From SMYC01 sp963578475 (GTDB taxonomy: Bacteria; Acidobacteriota; Vicinamibacteria; Marinacidobacterales; SMYC01), in contig CAUZCL010000022.1 of assembly GCA_963578475.1 (NCBI GenBank), positions 1 through 64,000 on the forward strand: DNA of 64,000 nucleotides, read 5' to 3'. Under the pieces are notes generated by a model that saw nothing but the letters and a program-made list of their open reading frames with translations, was not told where the DNA came from and did no database searches. The position numbers and the translations under genes are program-made. Positions 45,729 through 54,719 of the stretch are shown here, piece by piece; within the stretch, counting starts at the first letter, position 1, and every line of letters begins with the position of its first letter.

Positions 45729-47882
45729 TTAGGGGACGACGTACAGCGACGGGTCGAAGGAGACGAACTCGAGGCTCGTATTCTCCTGCTGGTAGGTGAT
45801 CATGGTTCCGGCCTCGAATCGCAGGCGCGAGAGGATACTGAGGTAGATTTGTAGATCCCGCACCAGCTCCAACTGTTCCCTGAGTAGATCTTCCTCCGTA
45901 ATCAGTATGTCGACCACAGTGATGTCACCACTCTGATACCTGGCTCTCGCCGTCTCGAGAGTGTCATCGTAGTGCGCCACGGTTTCGCGGCGCCGTTGGA
46001 GCGCCGCCACGGCTCGATCCAGCGTCCCCCTCACCTCGATGACGTTGTTGCGGACAATGCGCTTCAGGTCGGTGAGGTTTATCTCGCTCGTCGTCAACAA
46101 AGATTGCTCTCGCAACAGGCGTCCTTTCGCGACGTTGTTCTTGAAGGGCAAGTCGAACGTGAGCTGAACGCGAAAAAAAGGCTTGTAGTCGCGTCTCAAC
46201 GAGCGGTAGAAGCCCCGGTGATTGTAGAAACGGAGCGGCGTGTCCGGAGGCAGATCTTCCACTTCATCCGGTAGAAATCGCCAAAACGGGCTTTCATAGA
46301 AAGTGCTGAGGCCGCCCGTCGCCACGAAGTCGATCCGGCGCTTCAAGTCGGCGCGCGCCGCATTGGCGAGGAACTGCTGGGCGTCCCGTGCCTGAGACAA
46401 GGCGCGCGTGTCGCGACGCTCTTCGAGCGCAAGATCGATGAGCGCGTCGGCATTCGGCTCGCTGCTAACCGCCATCGTGAAGCCCTCCGATGGGAGCGGT
46501 GCCTCCGCGAGCTTCTCGACGCTGAGACCGATGGTGTCCGCGAGACCGAACCGCCCATCGAGGAGCGCCAGCCGGCTGCTGGCGACCGACTCGAGAACGG
46601 CCGCCGTTTGGGCCTGCACGCGATTGATCGCCGACGCCGGAACTTCGTCGGCCTCGATCATGCCCTCGGTAATCTCGACGAGATTTCGATGACGCTCGGC
46701 CGATTCTTCCAGCAACAAGACGGCATCCAGAGAAGCGATCAAGTTCAAGTAAGAGAGAGTGGTTCGGAAGACTTCTGCGGAGATGAGGTGGCGAAGCTGA
46801 TCGCGTCGAGCTTCGACGCCCGCCTGCGAGGCGCGCTCGGAAGCGCTCGAGGACTCGCCACGTCCTTTGCCGAGCGGTAACCGCAGCCCCAAGGAGACGA
46901 TATTCGGAAAGCGATTCTGAATCGGGAGGCCTCCGAAGGTGGGGTCGAGCGGCTTGTCATCAAAGTTGTCCTGCTGGCTTTTCAAGCTGATGACCCCTCG
47001 CAGGCTGAGGCCGCTCCGGAAAAACTTCACCCAACGGAGGTCGATCGATATTTCCTTCGACGTCACATCCATCGGAAGAGGGCCGAGACGCACCAGGGCG
47101 AGCGCCGCCTTCGTCGAGATCTCTTCCGCAAGCTCGGAGCGGAAGCGGAACTGCGCTCTCCGCCGCTCGACGAGGTCCGACCTCTGCTCCTCGAGGAACT
47201 CCGCGATCGGCAGGTTGCTTCCCGCCACCGCCTCGAGGACTCGACGGCTGAAGCGAACATCGCTGGAATCGCAAATGAGATCGATGTCGATGCCCCTGAA
47301 GCGAATGATGACGTCGGTGGCAAGCGACTCCCCCCCGATGACGATATCGTCGTTGTCGAAACTCACGCCGGCCGGACACAAAGGCTCTTGCTCGTCGTTC
47401 TCCAGTGCGCTTAGAAATTGCTGGTGGAGCTCCGAAAAAGTTTCCGCCGTTATCGCCAGCGTATCGTGAAGCTCCTGGATTTGATCCACCTCGCTGTCGA
47501 TGAGCTCTTGGTTGAACCAACTGAAACCAGCCGCCAACGCCAGATCGTGATCGAAAGCGCCTTTGGCTTGCTGGAGCTGGCCGAGTGAGCGCGCGAGGTC
47601 CTGTTTGGCGAGCTGGATTCTAGGATTGTGGAACACCGTGAGCTGGACCGCCTCTGTGAGACTGAGCTCCGGTGCCTCGAGCTTGACCGGCGCCCGCACT
47701 TCGAGCGCCTCGGCGGGCTCGAGCGCGTGTGTTCGCATCTTGCTAGCACTCTGGCTCGTACTCTGGCCGGCACTCGACCCGACGGCGACGCTGGTCACGG
47801 CCACAGCCATCATCAGCGAAAGCCACCTGCCGCTGGAGCCTCTCGCGACCTGCCGCCTTCGATGGTGCCCCGCAGCGCTCAC
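45729..47882 (-). CDS. TolC-like outer-membrane efflux protein (second copy)
   Basis: A 717-aa outer-membrane factor with a basic N-terminus and hydrophobic signal segment (WLSLMMAVAVTSVAVG), then the TolC duplicated layout of long helices: LSLTEAVQLTVFHNPRIQLAKQ starts repeat one, and the C-terminal half carries VRGTLDRAVAALQRRR and YQSGDITVVDILITEEDLL, the typical signature of the last helix. It is longer than usual (about 450-500 aa), with an inserted region near 120-270. Its ATG overlaps the stop of the previous TolC-like gene by four bases (ATGA), so the two are translated together. Confidence 0.88.
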   Translation of the reverse strand: MSAAGHHRRRQVARGSSGRWLSLMMAVAVTSVAVGSSAGQSTSQSASKMRTHALEPAEALEVRAPVKLEAPELSLTEAVQLTVFHNPRIQLAKQDLARSLGQLQQAKGAFDHDLALAAGFSWFNQELIDSEVDQIQELHDTLAITAETFSELHQQFLSALENDEQEPLCPAGVSFDNDDIVIGGESLATDVIIRFRGIDIDLICDSSDVRFSRRVLEAVAGSNLPIAEFLEEQRSDLVERRRAQFRFRSELAEEISTKAALALVRLGPLPMDVTSKEISIDLRWVKFFRSGLSLRGVISLKSQQDNFDDKPLDPTFGGLPIQNRFPNIVSLGLRLPLGKGRGESSSASERASQAGVEARRDQLRHLISAEVFRTTLSYLNLIASLDAVLLLEESAERHRNLVEITEGMIEADEVPASAINRVQAQTAAVLESVASSRLALLDGRFGLADTIGLSVEKLAEAPLPSEGFTMAVSSEPNADALIDLALEERRDTRALSQARDAQQFLANAARADLKRRIDFVATGGLSTFYESPFWRFLPDEVEDLPPDTPLRFYNHRGFYRSLRRDYKPFFRVQLTFDLPFKNNVAKGRLLREQSLLTTSEINLTDLKRIVRNNVIEVRGTLDRAVAALQRRRETVAHYDDTLETARARYQSGDITVVDILITEEDLLREQLELVRDLQIYLSILSRLRFEAGTMITYQQENTSLEFVSFDPSLYVVP

Positions 47883-49819
47883 CGCGAGCCTCGAACCGGA
47901 ATACTCACCAATTGCTCCTGCGTGACTTCACTCCGTCCGGCACGATGGGTCACGAGACGTCCGGTCTCGAAGCGGAGCTCGGCCAGGAGTCGTGCGAACG
48001 CTTCCTGGGCAGACGCCAGCGACAAGCGAGCGCCCGTTTGTTGATCCTCGGTCAAGATGGCGTCGACCAATGTGGCATCGCCAGCCTGAAACCTTTGAAA
48101 CGCCGCATCGATGGTGTTCTGGTAGAAGTCGACGGAGTCCTGTGCCTGGCGTGTGCGCTCAGCGGCGTCCAGAAGTGTTTCCGCCAGGCGGGCAATCGAC
48201 AGCCGGATGACCCGTTCCAGGTCGGTGGTGGAAATGCGGCTCGAACGCACGTCGGCGCGACGGGAGGTCAACACGCCGTGGAGAAAATTGTTTCCGACGG
48301 GCTTTTCGACCTCGACCGACACGTTGAAGCTAGGGCCCACCCAACGATCGGTTGCTTTGCCAAAGGCGCTCTCTCCGCGGGCCGATGCCCAGGTACTGGC
48401 AAGCAGGTCGATCCGGGGCCTCACATCCAGCCCCGCCCCTCTCTCGAGAACCAGGTCCGCCTCCTGAAAGGTGAGTGTCGCCTGCAGATCCTGGCGCAGG
48501 TCCATGGCTTCGTCGGCGAGCGAGGCAATCTCCGCGTCATCCAAGCCCAACGCGTCGGGGACGTCCGGGAAGGGATCTTTGGACGTGGGAAGCGTTTCAT
48601 CGTCGGAACCATTGCCGCTGATGCCCATCACGACAGCGAGGTTGACGCGAGCCCCATATAGCGACTGCTGCACCCCTTCCATACGAGCCCGCGAGCGGGA
48701 CTCGCTGGCCCGCACCCGTGAGATCTCTACCGGTGCCAACTCTCCCGTGTCGATTTGCGCCTGCGTCAGCTCGACCAATTGCACCTGGAGCTCGACCGAC
48801 CGCGTGAGCGCCTGAACCCTATCCTGGGCTGCCTTCAACGCCCAATAAGCCACGGCCGTATCGAGCACGTTGATAGACGATTCGAACTGCAAGAGCTGAA
48901 GACTCGCGTCGTGTTCCAATGTCGCCGCACGCTCCCCGGCGGCCACGGTATCCGCACCCCGGTTGCGGGCAAGCGGCACCATGACGCCGAAACCGACGCG
49001 AAACTCGTAGAGGTCCGCATAGCCCATGCCGCCGAACTCCTCTTCGACCGGTTTGCCCTTGTACTTGATGCTGTCGAACGCACCGTCGATGAACGGGGTT
49101 ACCTCGATCCCATTTCGAAGCAGCTTGGTCACGCGGAAGTCCATGAGTGCTTGCCGCGTGATCTGTTCGTCGGGAGACACGCCGAGATTAGCCGCTTCTT
49201 GCTGCAATGCGTCGAGCCCGTCGATGAGGTCCTGGATTTCGCCCACATTATCGTTGATTTGCTCGGTGAGATAGCTGTCCCGGACATCTCTAAGTCGCTG
49301 CTGTGCCGTGGGATCGGAAATTGTGCCAATCAATGTGTCGATGAGCACGAGCCGGGCGCGGATCTCCGTATCGGGCACGTCTTCCGGCTGGATCCCTCCA
49401 TCTCTCACCCCTATCAGCGTGTCGCGAAGCTCGGTCGCTGTGTCGCGATTCGCTTCCCCGAACGCGATGGATTCCTCGAGATCCGCCCGTTTTTGCCGCT
49501 CCGCGTCCTTTACGCTTTCGAGCAGCTCGCGTTCCCGCCACTCGAACGAGAAGTTCCCCAACAGCCGAGTATCAAACAGGCCGGTCTGGGATTGGGCGAC
49601 ACCTTGCTGGAACAGCATCTGCGCTTCCTGGAGCTTGATGTTCGGTGAGTTTTCCAGGGTCACGCGAACCGCCTCGAGAAGCCCGACGCCCTCGGGCGCG
49701 AAGCGCAACGTGGGTGGTCGATAAGGTTGCTGGTCCGGCGATTGCTGACCGGCTAGCGACGGCGCTGCCAAAAGAGCTACGAAGCAAATGGAAGGACGCC
49801 AAGAACCGTGTTTCATCAT
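47879..49819 (-). CDS. TolC-like outer-membrane efflux protein (first copy)
   Basis: A 646-aa outer-membrane factor with a clear signal peptide (SICFVALLAAPSLAGQQ). Repeat one begins VGLLEAVRVTLENSPNIKLQEAQ, and the final helix signature is FQAGDATLVDAILTEDQQTGARL. Like its neighbour it has an extra segment (about 90-200), rich in Asp and Arg. It should form the outer channel for the NHLM exporter. Two such genes in one operon suggest either a hetero-oligomer or separate channels for the two ABC transporters. It is preceded by the GNAT gene with a 62-base gap. Confidence 0.88.
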   Translation of the reverse strand: MMKHGSWRPSICFVALLAAPSLAGQQSPDQQPYRPPTLRFAPEGVGLLEAVRVTLENSPNIKLQEAQMLFQQGVAQSQTGLFDTRLLGNFSFEWRERELLESVKDAERQKRADLEESIAFGEANRDTATELRDTLIGVRDGGIQPEDVPDTEIRARLVLIDTLIGTISDPTAQQRLRDVRDSYLTEQINDNVGEIQDLIDGLDALQQEAANLGVSPDEQITRQALMDFRVTKLLRNGIEVTPFIDGAFDSIKYKGKPVEEEFGGMGYADLYEFRVGFGVMVPLARNRGADTVAAGERAATLEHDASLQLLQFESSINVLDTAVAYWALKAAQDRVQALTRSVELQVQLVELTQAQIDTGELAPVEISRVRASESRSRARMEGVQQSLYGARVNLAVVMGISGNGSDDETLPTSKDPFPDVPDALGLDDAEIASLADEAMDLRQDLQATLTFQEADLVLERGAGLDVRPRIDLLASTWASARGESAFGKATDRWVGPSFNVSVEVEKPVGNNFLHGVLTSRRADVRSSRISTTDLERVIRLSIARLAETLLDAAERTRQAQDSVDFYQNTIDAAFQRFQAGDATLVDAILTEDQQTGARLSLASAQEAFARLLAELRFETGRLVTHRAGRSEVTQEQLVSIPVRGSR

Positions 49820-49881
49820 TTGAAACCTCCACCACTGGTATGAAAATCTTCTGTGTCGTTTATCTGCTATCTGTGCCTAAC

Positions 49882-50823
49882 CTACTGTCTGCTGTTCATG
49901 GAGAGCGAACGCATCGAGCCGCGCGTCTCGCCCACGAAACCTGCCCAGGAAGCGCACCGTCGTTCGATAAAAGAGATCATGGTCCTGAAGCGCACCGGAG
50001 TGACGAAAGTGCACGTTCGAAAACCTGCATCCCGCGCTCGTTTGATGGACTCGCTGAACACGGGCATGATCCGTCCCCGGCGGCCGAGCGGCTTGCGGAC
50101 GAAGCTGCAGGTGAACCGAACCGTGTCCGAAGAGAGACGGTGATTGATGACCCAGCCCACGACCTCGCCCCGAAAGCGCAGCCCGAGACTCGAGGCCGGT
50201 TCGAAACCGTAACGATCATGAAACCAAGGCTCGAGCCCCGGCGCGATCCAGGGTGAGTCCTGGTGCGAACGCGCGATTTCAGCTCGCTCATCCTGCGCGA
50301 GCGTCTCCCAGGGGAAGAGCTGATAGTCCGATTCGAGAAGACGTACCCGACCGAACCAAGGCGTGTTGGCCGCCTCCTCGGGGGTGAAGCGCACGGTGAG
50401 CGTTCGTGCCATAGGGGTCGACCACCCACACCGGCTCAGGATGCGCTCTACGAATGGGATACTCGGCTTGCCGGTCATGTAGACGGCATGAACGCGGGAA
50501 ACGCCTTTCTCCGCGAGGACCTCCTCGAGCTTTTTCACCAGTGCCGTACCCAGCCCTCGATTCCGGAAAGCGGCCCGGCAAGAGAGGGACAACATCTCAG
50601 CATCTCCCGAGTCCCCGGTCGGTATCTCGGCGACGAGGAGGCCTGCCGGTACACCCTCCCACCACACGCCGATCGCTACTGGCTGAACGAGCTTCGTTTG
50701 CCCCATCTCCGGGTGGCGCGGCTGTGGCTCGAGGCTCAATAGCGACCGATAGGTAGGGAACGTCATGGTCTCGAACGCCGAAGGGACCGGTGCGGTAAAC
50801 TTTCGCATCTCGGCTTGCGACAT
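49882..50823 (-). CDS. GNAT-family acetyltransferase
   Basis: An approximately 313-aa protein with GNAT features in its first half: VGLLVAEI-like strand (GVPAGLLVAEIPTG), the CoA loop CRAAFRNRGLGTALVKKLEE (R-x-x-G-x-G type) and VHAVYMTGKPSIPFVERIL. The second half may be another GNAT-like fold (GLRFRGEVVGWVINH). ATG 50823 is taken as start; GTG 50835 touches the inverted-repeat element upstream. It lies between the LanM and transporter genes, so it may acetylate the lanthipeptide (for example an N-terminal or Lys amine) or give self-protection. That is inferred from position only. Confidence 0.82.
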   Translation of the reverse strand: MSQAEMRKFTAPVPSAFETMTFPTYRSLLSLEPQPRHPEMGQTKLVQPVAIGVWWEGVPAGLLVAEIPTGDSGDAEMLSLSCRAAFRNRGLGTALVKKLEEVLAEKGVSRVHAVYMTGKPSIPFVERILSRCGWSTPMARTLTVRFTPEEAANTPWFGRVRLLESDYQLFPWETLAQDERAEIARSHQDSPWIAPGLEPWFHDRYGFEPASSLGLRFRGEVVGWVINHRLSSDTVRFTCSFVRKPLGRRGRIMPVFSESIKRARDAGFRTCTFVTPVRFRTMISFIERRCASWAGFVGETRGSMRSLSMNSRQ

Positions 50824-50835
50824 GGATCCTCGCAC

Positions 50836-51002
50836 ACTAGTGGACTGTAACAGATACTCGCTGCCAAAATCGCGGGTCCTTTTGCGCGCTGGCTTCGTTG
50901 CGATTCCTCGTGATATCCAGATATAACGTCGTCATCGCGCCTCGCCAGCCCACAAAATGACCTCGCGATTTGCGCAACGAGTATCTGTTACAGTCCACTA
51001 GT
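50836..51002. mobile_element. MITE-like hairpin element, 25-bp perfect terminal repeats
   Basis: Bases 50836-50860 and 50978-51002 are perfect inverted repeats, starting with ACTAGTGGACTGTAACAGAT. The inner sequence continues to pair (AAATCGCGGGTC with GACCTCGCGATTT), so the whole 167 bases can fold as one hairpin. There is no coding capacity. The same outer 16 bases occur at 60430. The CTAG ends suggest a TA target, as for IS630/Tc1-type MITEs. It lies between the lanM stop and the GNAT start. Confidence 0.8.
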
Positions 51003-51019
51003 CTTCAATATCACTTTGC

Positions 51020-54000
51020 TCATCGAGTTGCCATACGCGCCGGCTGAGCTCTCTCGGGAGTCGCGCCGCGCAAATCGATCTCGAACCCGGGAATGGACGG
51101 GAGCTTCGTCGGATGGGCGAGTCGCGCGAGCTGGTAACCGATTCCTGCCAGGCCTCGAAAGAAGCCGGGCAGGAAGGTCTGAGCGGCGAACTCCGTCGAA
51201 GGCAAAGAAAATCGCCCGGTTTCTCGAGCCATCTCGTTCACGCTTCGGGCGACGCCGCCGGCCGCAGCCACCAGCTCAGGACGCTCGAGCCGGAGTCCCA
51301 CGGTAAGGAGCGCGTCGCTTCGCCCCATGTTGCCGCAACAGATGTGGTCGGATCGCTGCCGCTGGGGCTGTCTCGTGGTGGACATGGCCACGTTGATCTC
51401 GCGAAGCACCGCGTCGTCCTCGATCACGTCCAGGGAAAGGGCTCGCGCCAACCCGACGCCCGGAGCCCCGTGGCACCAGGCGATCATCGAGTGCGCGGTG
51501 TTTCCGCTCTCATCGACGATCGGCCAGTTTCCCGCGGACTCCGAGAACAGCCGGCGCTCGAAACCGTGAGCGGACCGCACCGTATCCAAAAGCGCGTCCT
51601 CTCCCGTGTGCAGGTACAGACGCGACAAGGCATAGGCGATGCCCGCGGCCCCATGCGCAAAGCCTGCGAGATGGCGTCCGTCCGCGGATGCCCAGCTGGT
51701 TGTTCCGTCGTTGGCCATCGTTGCTGCCGAGAGGAGATGACGCCCGCTCTCGGACGCCAAAGCCAGCCACGAAGGGTCGCGGTCTTCACGATGAAGCGTC
51801 AACAGAGCCAAAAGAGCTCCCGCGGCGCCGCTCATGACGTCATGACGACGGTCGCAGCGAATGCGAAACGGCGAGAGTAGCGCAGCACTCCGTCGAGCGA
51901 GCTCGATGCTGTTGGACTCGGAAAGCAGCCTGCCCATCCAGGCGAGGCCGTAGACCAGCGAGCCGATGCCCTCGCAAGCTCCAATGCTTTTTTCGCAGAG
52001 TCGATCCCGCACGTCCTCTCGCTCGAGCGCGCTACCGATCGTCCGCGTCACCTCGCCGGCGGCGGTCTTCCATCGTGGATGGCCATCCGTTGCCGCCAGG
52101 GCGGCGAACAGGAGGCCGATCCCGACAGCGCCGTCGTAGAGTTGAAAGCGGTCCGGCTCGTCATCTGACCGGCTGGGGCCGCGCGCATCCAAGTGATGCC
52201 ATGAAAGGCGTCCTCCTTCGGTGCGTGCCCGCGCAAGAAGCTCGTCACCGATCCAGCACGCGTGATCCATGAGGTTCGACGCGCCGTCGCTCGGCGACGT
52301 CTGCGACGACGCCAGGCGGGCGCCGAACCGCGAGTCGACCGAGCTCGAAAGCGAGGCGTCGAGGCAGGCCAGCTGCCAGGAAAGATCGGCCTCGGACAAC
52401 GATCGCGCGCGCTCCGTCACCGCGTGGAAGCCCGAGAGCGCGAAGTGACCGGAAAGGCTATCTCCTTCCTCCAAGACCACCTCGGTTGCGGTGGTCGGAA
52501 GCTCGAAGCGCGGAATGTCCAATCTTTCGAGAGCGCTTCGCTCGGCCGCCACCAGGCTCCATAACCTCGGGGGGTCCTTTTTGCCGCGCGCGTCGCGGTT
52601 GAGTGAGTCTATGACCACACTTCGGAGCCATCCCACCCGCTGGTATCTGGGCTGAGCGAGTACGTATTGTAGGAGCGCGTATTGCACACTGGGGCGGAAG
52701 ATGACGCGGGTGCGACACGCGGCGAAACGAGAGAGAGGTCCGCCGGGAGCGATGAGCTCCTCACGCCGGCTCGACAAAAAGCGATAACAGGCTTCGAAGC
52801 CTTCCCGCATCTCGGTGGTGAAGCGCTCAGGCCTCTGAAGGCGATCGCCGAAGAACACACGGTTGTTGGCGTGAGGAGCCCGCTCCGTCTCTTCCACGAG
52901 ACGCAGCGAATCCGTGCCGACACCGTGCCAGACGCGGCGCTTGCCCGGCGTGACGAAGTCGCCGCAACCTTTCAGCCCGCCAAGGTCGTGGAGCCTTCCA
53001 TCGCCTGCCGTATGCAACAGGCTCAGGATTCCCGTTTCGAGGCAACTCTCACGCGATAGCCACTCTTGCGGAGAGTCGGTGTCGCCCGGGGCGGCGGTCA
53101 TCGGCTGGCAGAGCATCTCGGTATCCACCAGCACCGGGCCGGCCGCCGTCGCGATGAGGTTCTCCATGTGCAGGTCTTTTGCCCGAAGTAGGTGCGAAAA
53201 GCAAGTGATGGCCCCCGCCCGTCGAAAGTACTGACGGACGGCCTGTTCACTTTCCGGCCCGCGATGCTCCACGTGCTCGACCCATCCATAGCCAGGACGT
53301 ACCAGGACGCGTAGCGCTTTGGGGCTGGGCTCGAGTCCGCACTTTTCCGCCCAGTGCAGGAGTTCGTTGTAAGCTCTCTCCAAGCGAAGGTCGCGCGGCT
53401 TGTAGACGAGCTTCAAACCGCTTCGGAATCGAAGGGAGAACACACGACGGCCGCCGTGATGCTTGTCGGAGAGGCCTGTCTCGACCGCGACGAGCTCTCC
53501 TGGATCGGTCCCGCCGCCGAACGTCTTTGCGATGGCGTCCCGATCCGCCTGCAAACGCTCCAGGAGCTCTCCGGTCGTCCGAACCCAAGACTCCGCGAGA
53601 ACAGCGGTCTGTCTCGCCAGCGCGGGATACGCGCCAAACAACGGCATCAAGCCCTTCTCGAGCAACCCGTGGACGAAGTCGCGATATTTTGTGTCGCCGC
53701 GTGCATCTCGGTCGGTGGCGACGAACTCCGAGTAAGCCGCGTAGGCGGCGAGCTCGGCTACACGCGTCAGCTCGCCGGTCCACTGACGCATCAACGCCTG
53801 CACAACGGCGTCGTTCAGTCGTTCGGGGGTGATGACTTCGAGCCTACGGCGCGCGGCTCGAACGAACGGAAGCCAGAGCTCGAGGAACGGTCGCGCCGGA
53901 TCCGATTTTAGCAACGTCAACTCTTGGGGAGGTCCGGTTTCGAGCTGGCGCTCCCAGACGATGGCCTCGTGACCGAATGCCTCGAGCCAGCTCGTCCACG

Positions 54001-54352
54001 CGCCGGCCTCGTCACCGGGTGGACCGACGGTTTCCGCCCAGGCGGCCTCGACGAACGGCTCGTCCAGCCCGTCCCACCCGAGCCGCGTGTGGAAGGCGTC
54101 TGCGTCGTTGGGTGAGTAGGAGCGTTGCCAGGCTTGCAATACTCTCGCACCGGTCGGCGATTTGGTGGGTGGGAAGGCACCGCACCGGAAACGAACCAGC
54201 CGTTCGTCCAGAAATTCGGCCTTCTCGACGATAGCGAGCCCCAGCTCCCGCGTCAGGAGCGGCCCGAAGGCTTGCTCTGCTTTGATTCTTCGTGACCTCA
54301 CGAGGCGGTTGGGCCTTTCGTGCGCGTCCGGGAAAAGGTGAGGAGAGCGCAA
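51020..54352 (-). CDS. lanM: Class II lanthipeptide synthetase LanM
   Basis: A 1110-aa bifunctional enzyme. The N-terminal dehydratase (DUF4135, to about 700) phosphorylates and eliminates Ser/Thr: DKHHGGRRVFSL, LKLVYKPRDLRLERAYNEL and RAKDLHMENLIA with VLVDTEML are kinase-like active-site motifs. The C-terminal LanC-type cyclase (about 730-1090) has GFAHGAAGI, WCHGAPG (Cys960) and HICCGNMG (Cys1005, Cys1006). CCG gives a three-Cys zinc site as in the broad-specificity ProcM group, rather than Cys-Cys-His. TTG 54352 lies in a hairpin directly after GGAAGG, so a later start such as the GTG about 20 codons in is possible. The precursor gene is 46 bases upstream. Confidence 0.96.
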   Translation of the reverse strand: MRSPHLFPDAHERPNRLVRSRRIKAEQAFGPLLTRELGLAIVEKAEFLDERLVRFRCGAFPPTKSPTGARVLQAWQRSYSPNDADAFHTRLGWDGLDEPFVEAAWAETVGPPGDEAGAWTSWLEAFGHEAIVWERQLETGPPQELTLLKSDPARPFLELWLPFVRAARRRLEVITPERLNDAVVQALMRQWTGELTRVAELAAYAAYSEFVATDRDARGDTKYRDFVHGLLEKGLMPLFGAYPALARQTAVLAESWVRTTGELLERLQADRDAIAKTFGGGTDPGELVAVETGLSDKHHGGRRVFSLRFRSGLKLVYKPRDLRLERAYNELLHWAEKCGLEPSPKALRVLVRPGYGWVEHVEHRGPESEQAVRQYFRRAGAITCFSHLLRAKDLHMENLIATAAGPVLVDTEMLCQPMTAAPGDTDSPQEWLSRESCLETGILSLLHTAGDGRLHDLGGLKGCGDFVTPGKRRVWHGVGTDSLRLVEETERAPHANNRVFFGDRLQRPERFTTEMREGFEACYRFLSSRREELIAPGGPLSRFAACRTRVIFRPSVQYALLQYVLAQPRYQRVGWLRSVVIDSLNRDARGKKDPPRLWSLVAAERSALERLDIPRFELPTTATEVVLEEGDSLSGHFALSGFHAVTERARSLSEADLSWQLACLDASLSSSVDSRFGARLASSQTSPSDGASNLMDHACWIGDELLARARTEGGRLSWHHLDARGPSRSDDEPDRFQLYDGAVGIGLLFAALAATDGHPRWKTAAGEVTRTIGSALEREDVRDRLCEKSIGACEGIGSLVYGLAWMGRLLSESNSIELARRSAALLSPFRIRCDRRHDVMSGAAGALLALLTLHREDRDPSWLALASESGRHLLSAATMANDGTTSWASADGRHLAGFAHGAAGIAYALSRLYLHTGEDALLDTVRSAHGFERRLFSESAGNWPIVDESGNTAHSMIAWCHGAPGVGLARALSLDVIEDDAVLREINVAMSTTRQPQRQRSDHICCGNMGRSDALLTVGLRLERPELVAAAGGVARSVNEMARETGRFSLPSTEFAAQTFLPGFFRGLAGIGYQLARLAHPTKLPSIPGFEIDLRGATPERAQPARMATR

Positions 54353-54380
54353 CCTTCCCGCTTGGAAGGCGGCGCTCTCC
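54342..54380 (-). promoter_or_regulatory. Hairpin between precursor gene and lanM
   Basis: GGAGAGCGC (54342-54350) pairs with GCGCTCTCC (54372-54380), and CCTTCC (54353-54358) pairs with GGAAGG (54364-54369), giving a 15-bp stem with a 2x2 internal loop and a 5-base loop. In the transcript it follows the precursor stop and includes the TTG assigned to lanM. No strong T-tract follows, so attenuation, mRNA protection or start-site masking fit better than full termination. Confidence 0.7.
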
Positions 54381-54398
54381 CGGTCTTGCCTTGATGTC

Positions 54399-54719
54399 TT
54401 AAAGGTTGATAACCGTCACCGTATTGGCCGCGCCGATTGCTGAATCGCAACTGGCATCGTATGTGTCGTCCTTTCCGCCCGCAACCTTCTCGAGGTCGGC
54501 GTCATCGAGCTCGCCCTCGCCAGGTATGTGGGGAATCACAACGTAGGCGGTGTCGGACGACTCGACGACCGTCTTCACCTGCAAGTTCTCCGGAAAGCTC
54601 TGGCTTAACTGCTGCTCCAGAATGCTCTTGGGATCCTGGATCAGGGCATCACGGTACTTCGGATTGTCCGTCGCGAACTTGCTTACCAGATCTTGCAGTT
54701 GACCTCTCGTCATCGCCAT
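54399..54719 (-). CDS. Lanthipeptide precursor with NHLP (nitrile hydratase-like) leader
   Basis: A 106-aa precursor peptide. Residues 1-82 are a long NHLP-type leader related to the nitrile hydratase alpha subunit: MTRGQLQDLVSKFATDNPKY, PKSILEQQL and a run VVESSDTAYVVIPHIPGEGE. It closes with LDDADLEKVAGG, the double-glycine site for the C39 peptidase encoded at 42307-44514. The 24-residue core (83-106) has one Cys (91) and Thr86, Ser90, Ser93, Thr100 and Thr102 as dehydration candidates, so at most one thioether ring. AAGGAGA at 54726-54732 lies six bases before ATG. First gene of the operon, followed by lanM. Confidence 0.95.
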   Translation of the reverse strand: MAMTRGQLQDLVSKFATDNPKYRDALIQDPKSILEQQLSQSFPENLQVKTVVESSDTAYVVIPHIPGEGELDDADLEKVAGGKDDTYDASCDSAIGAANTVTVINL

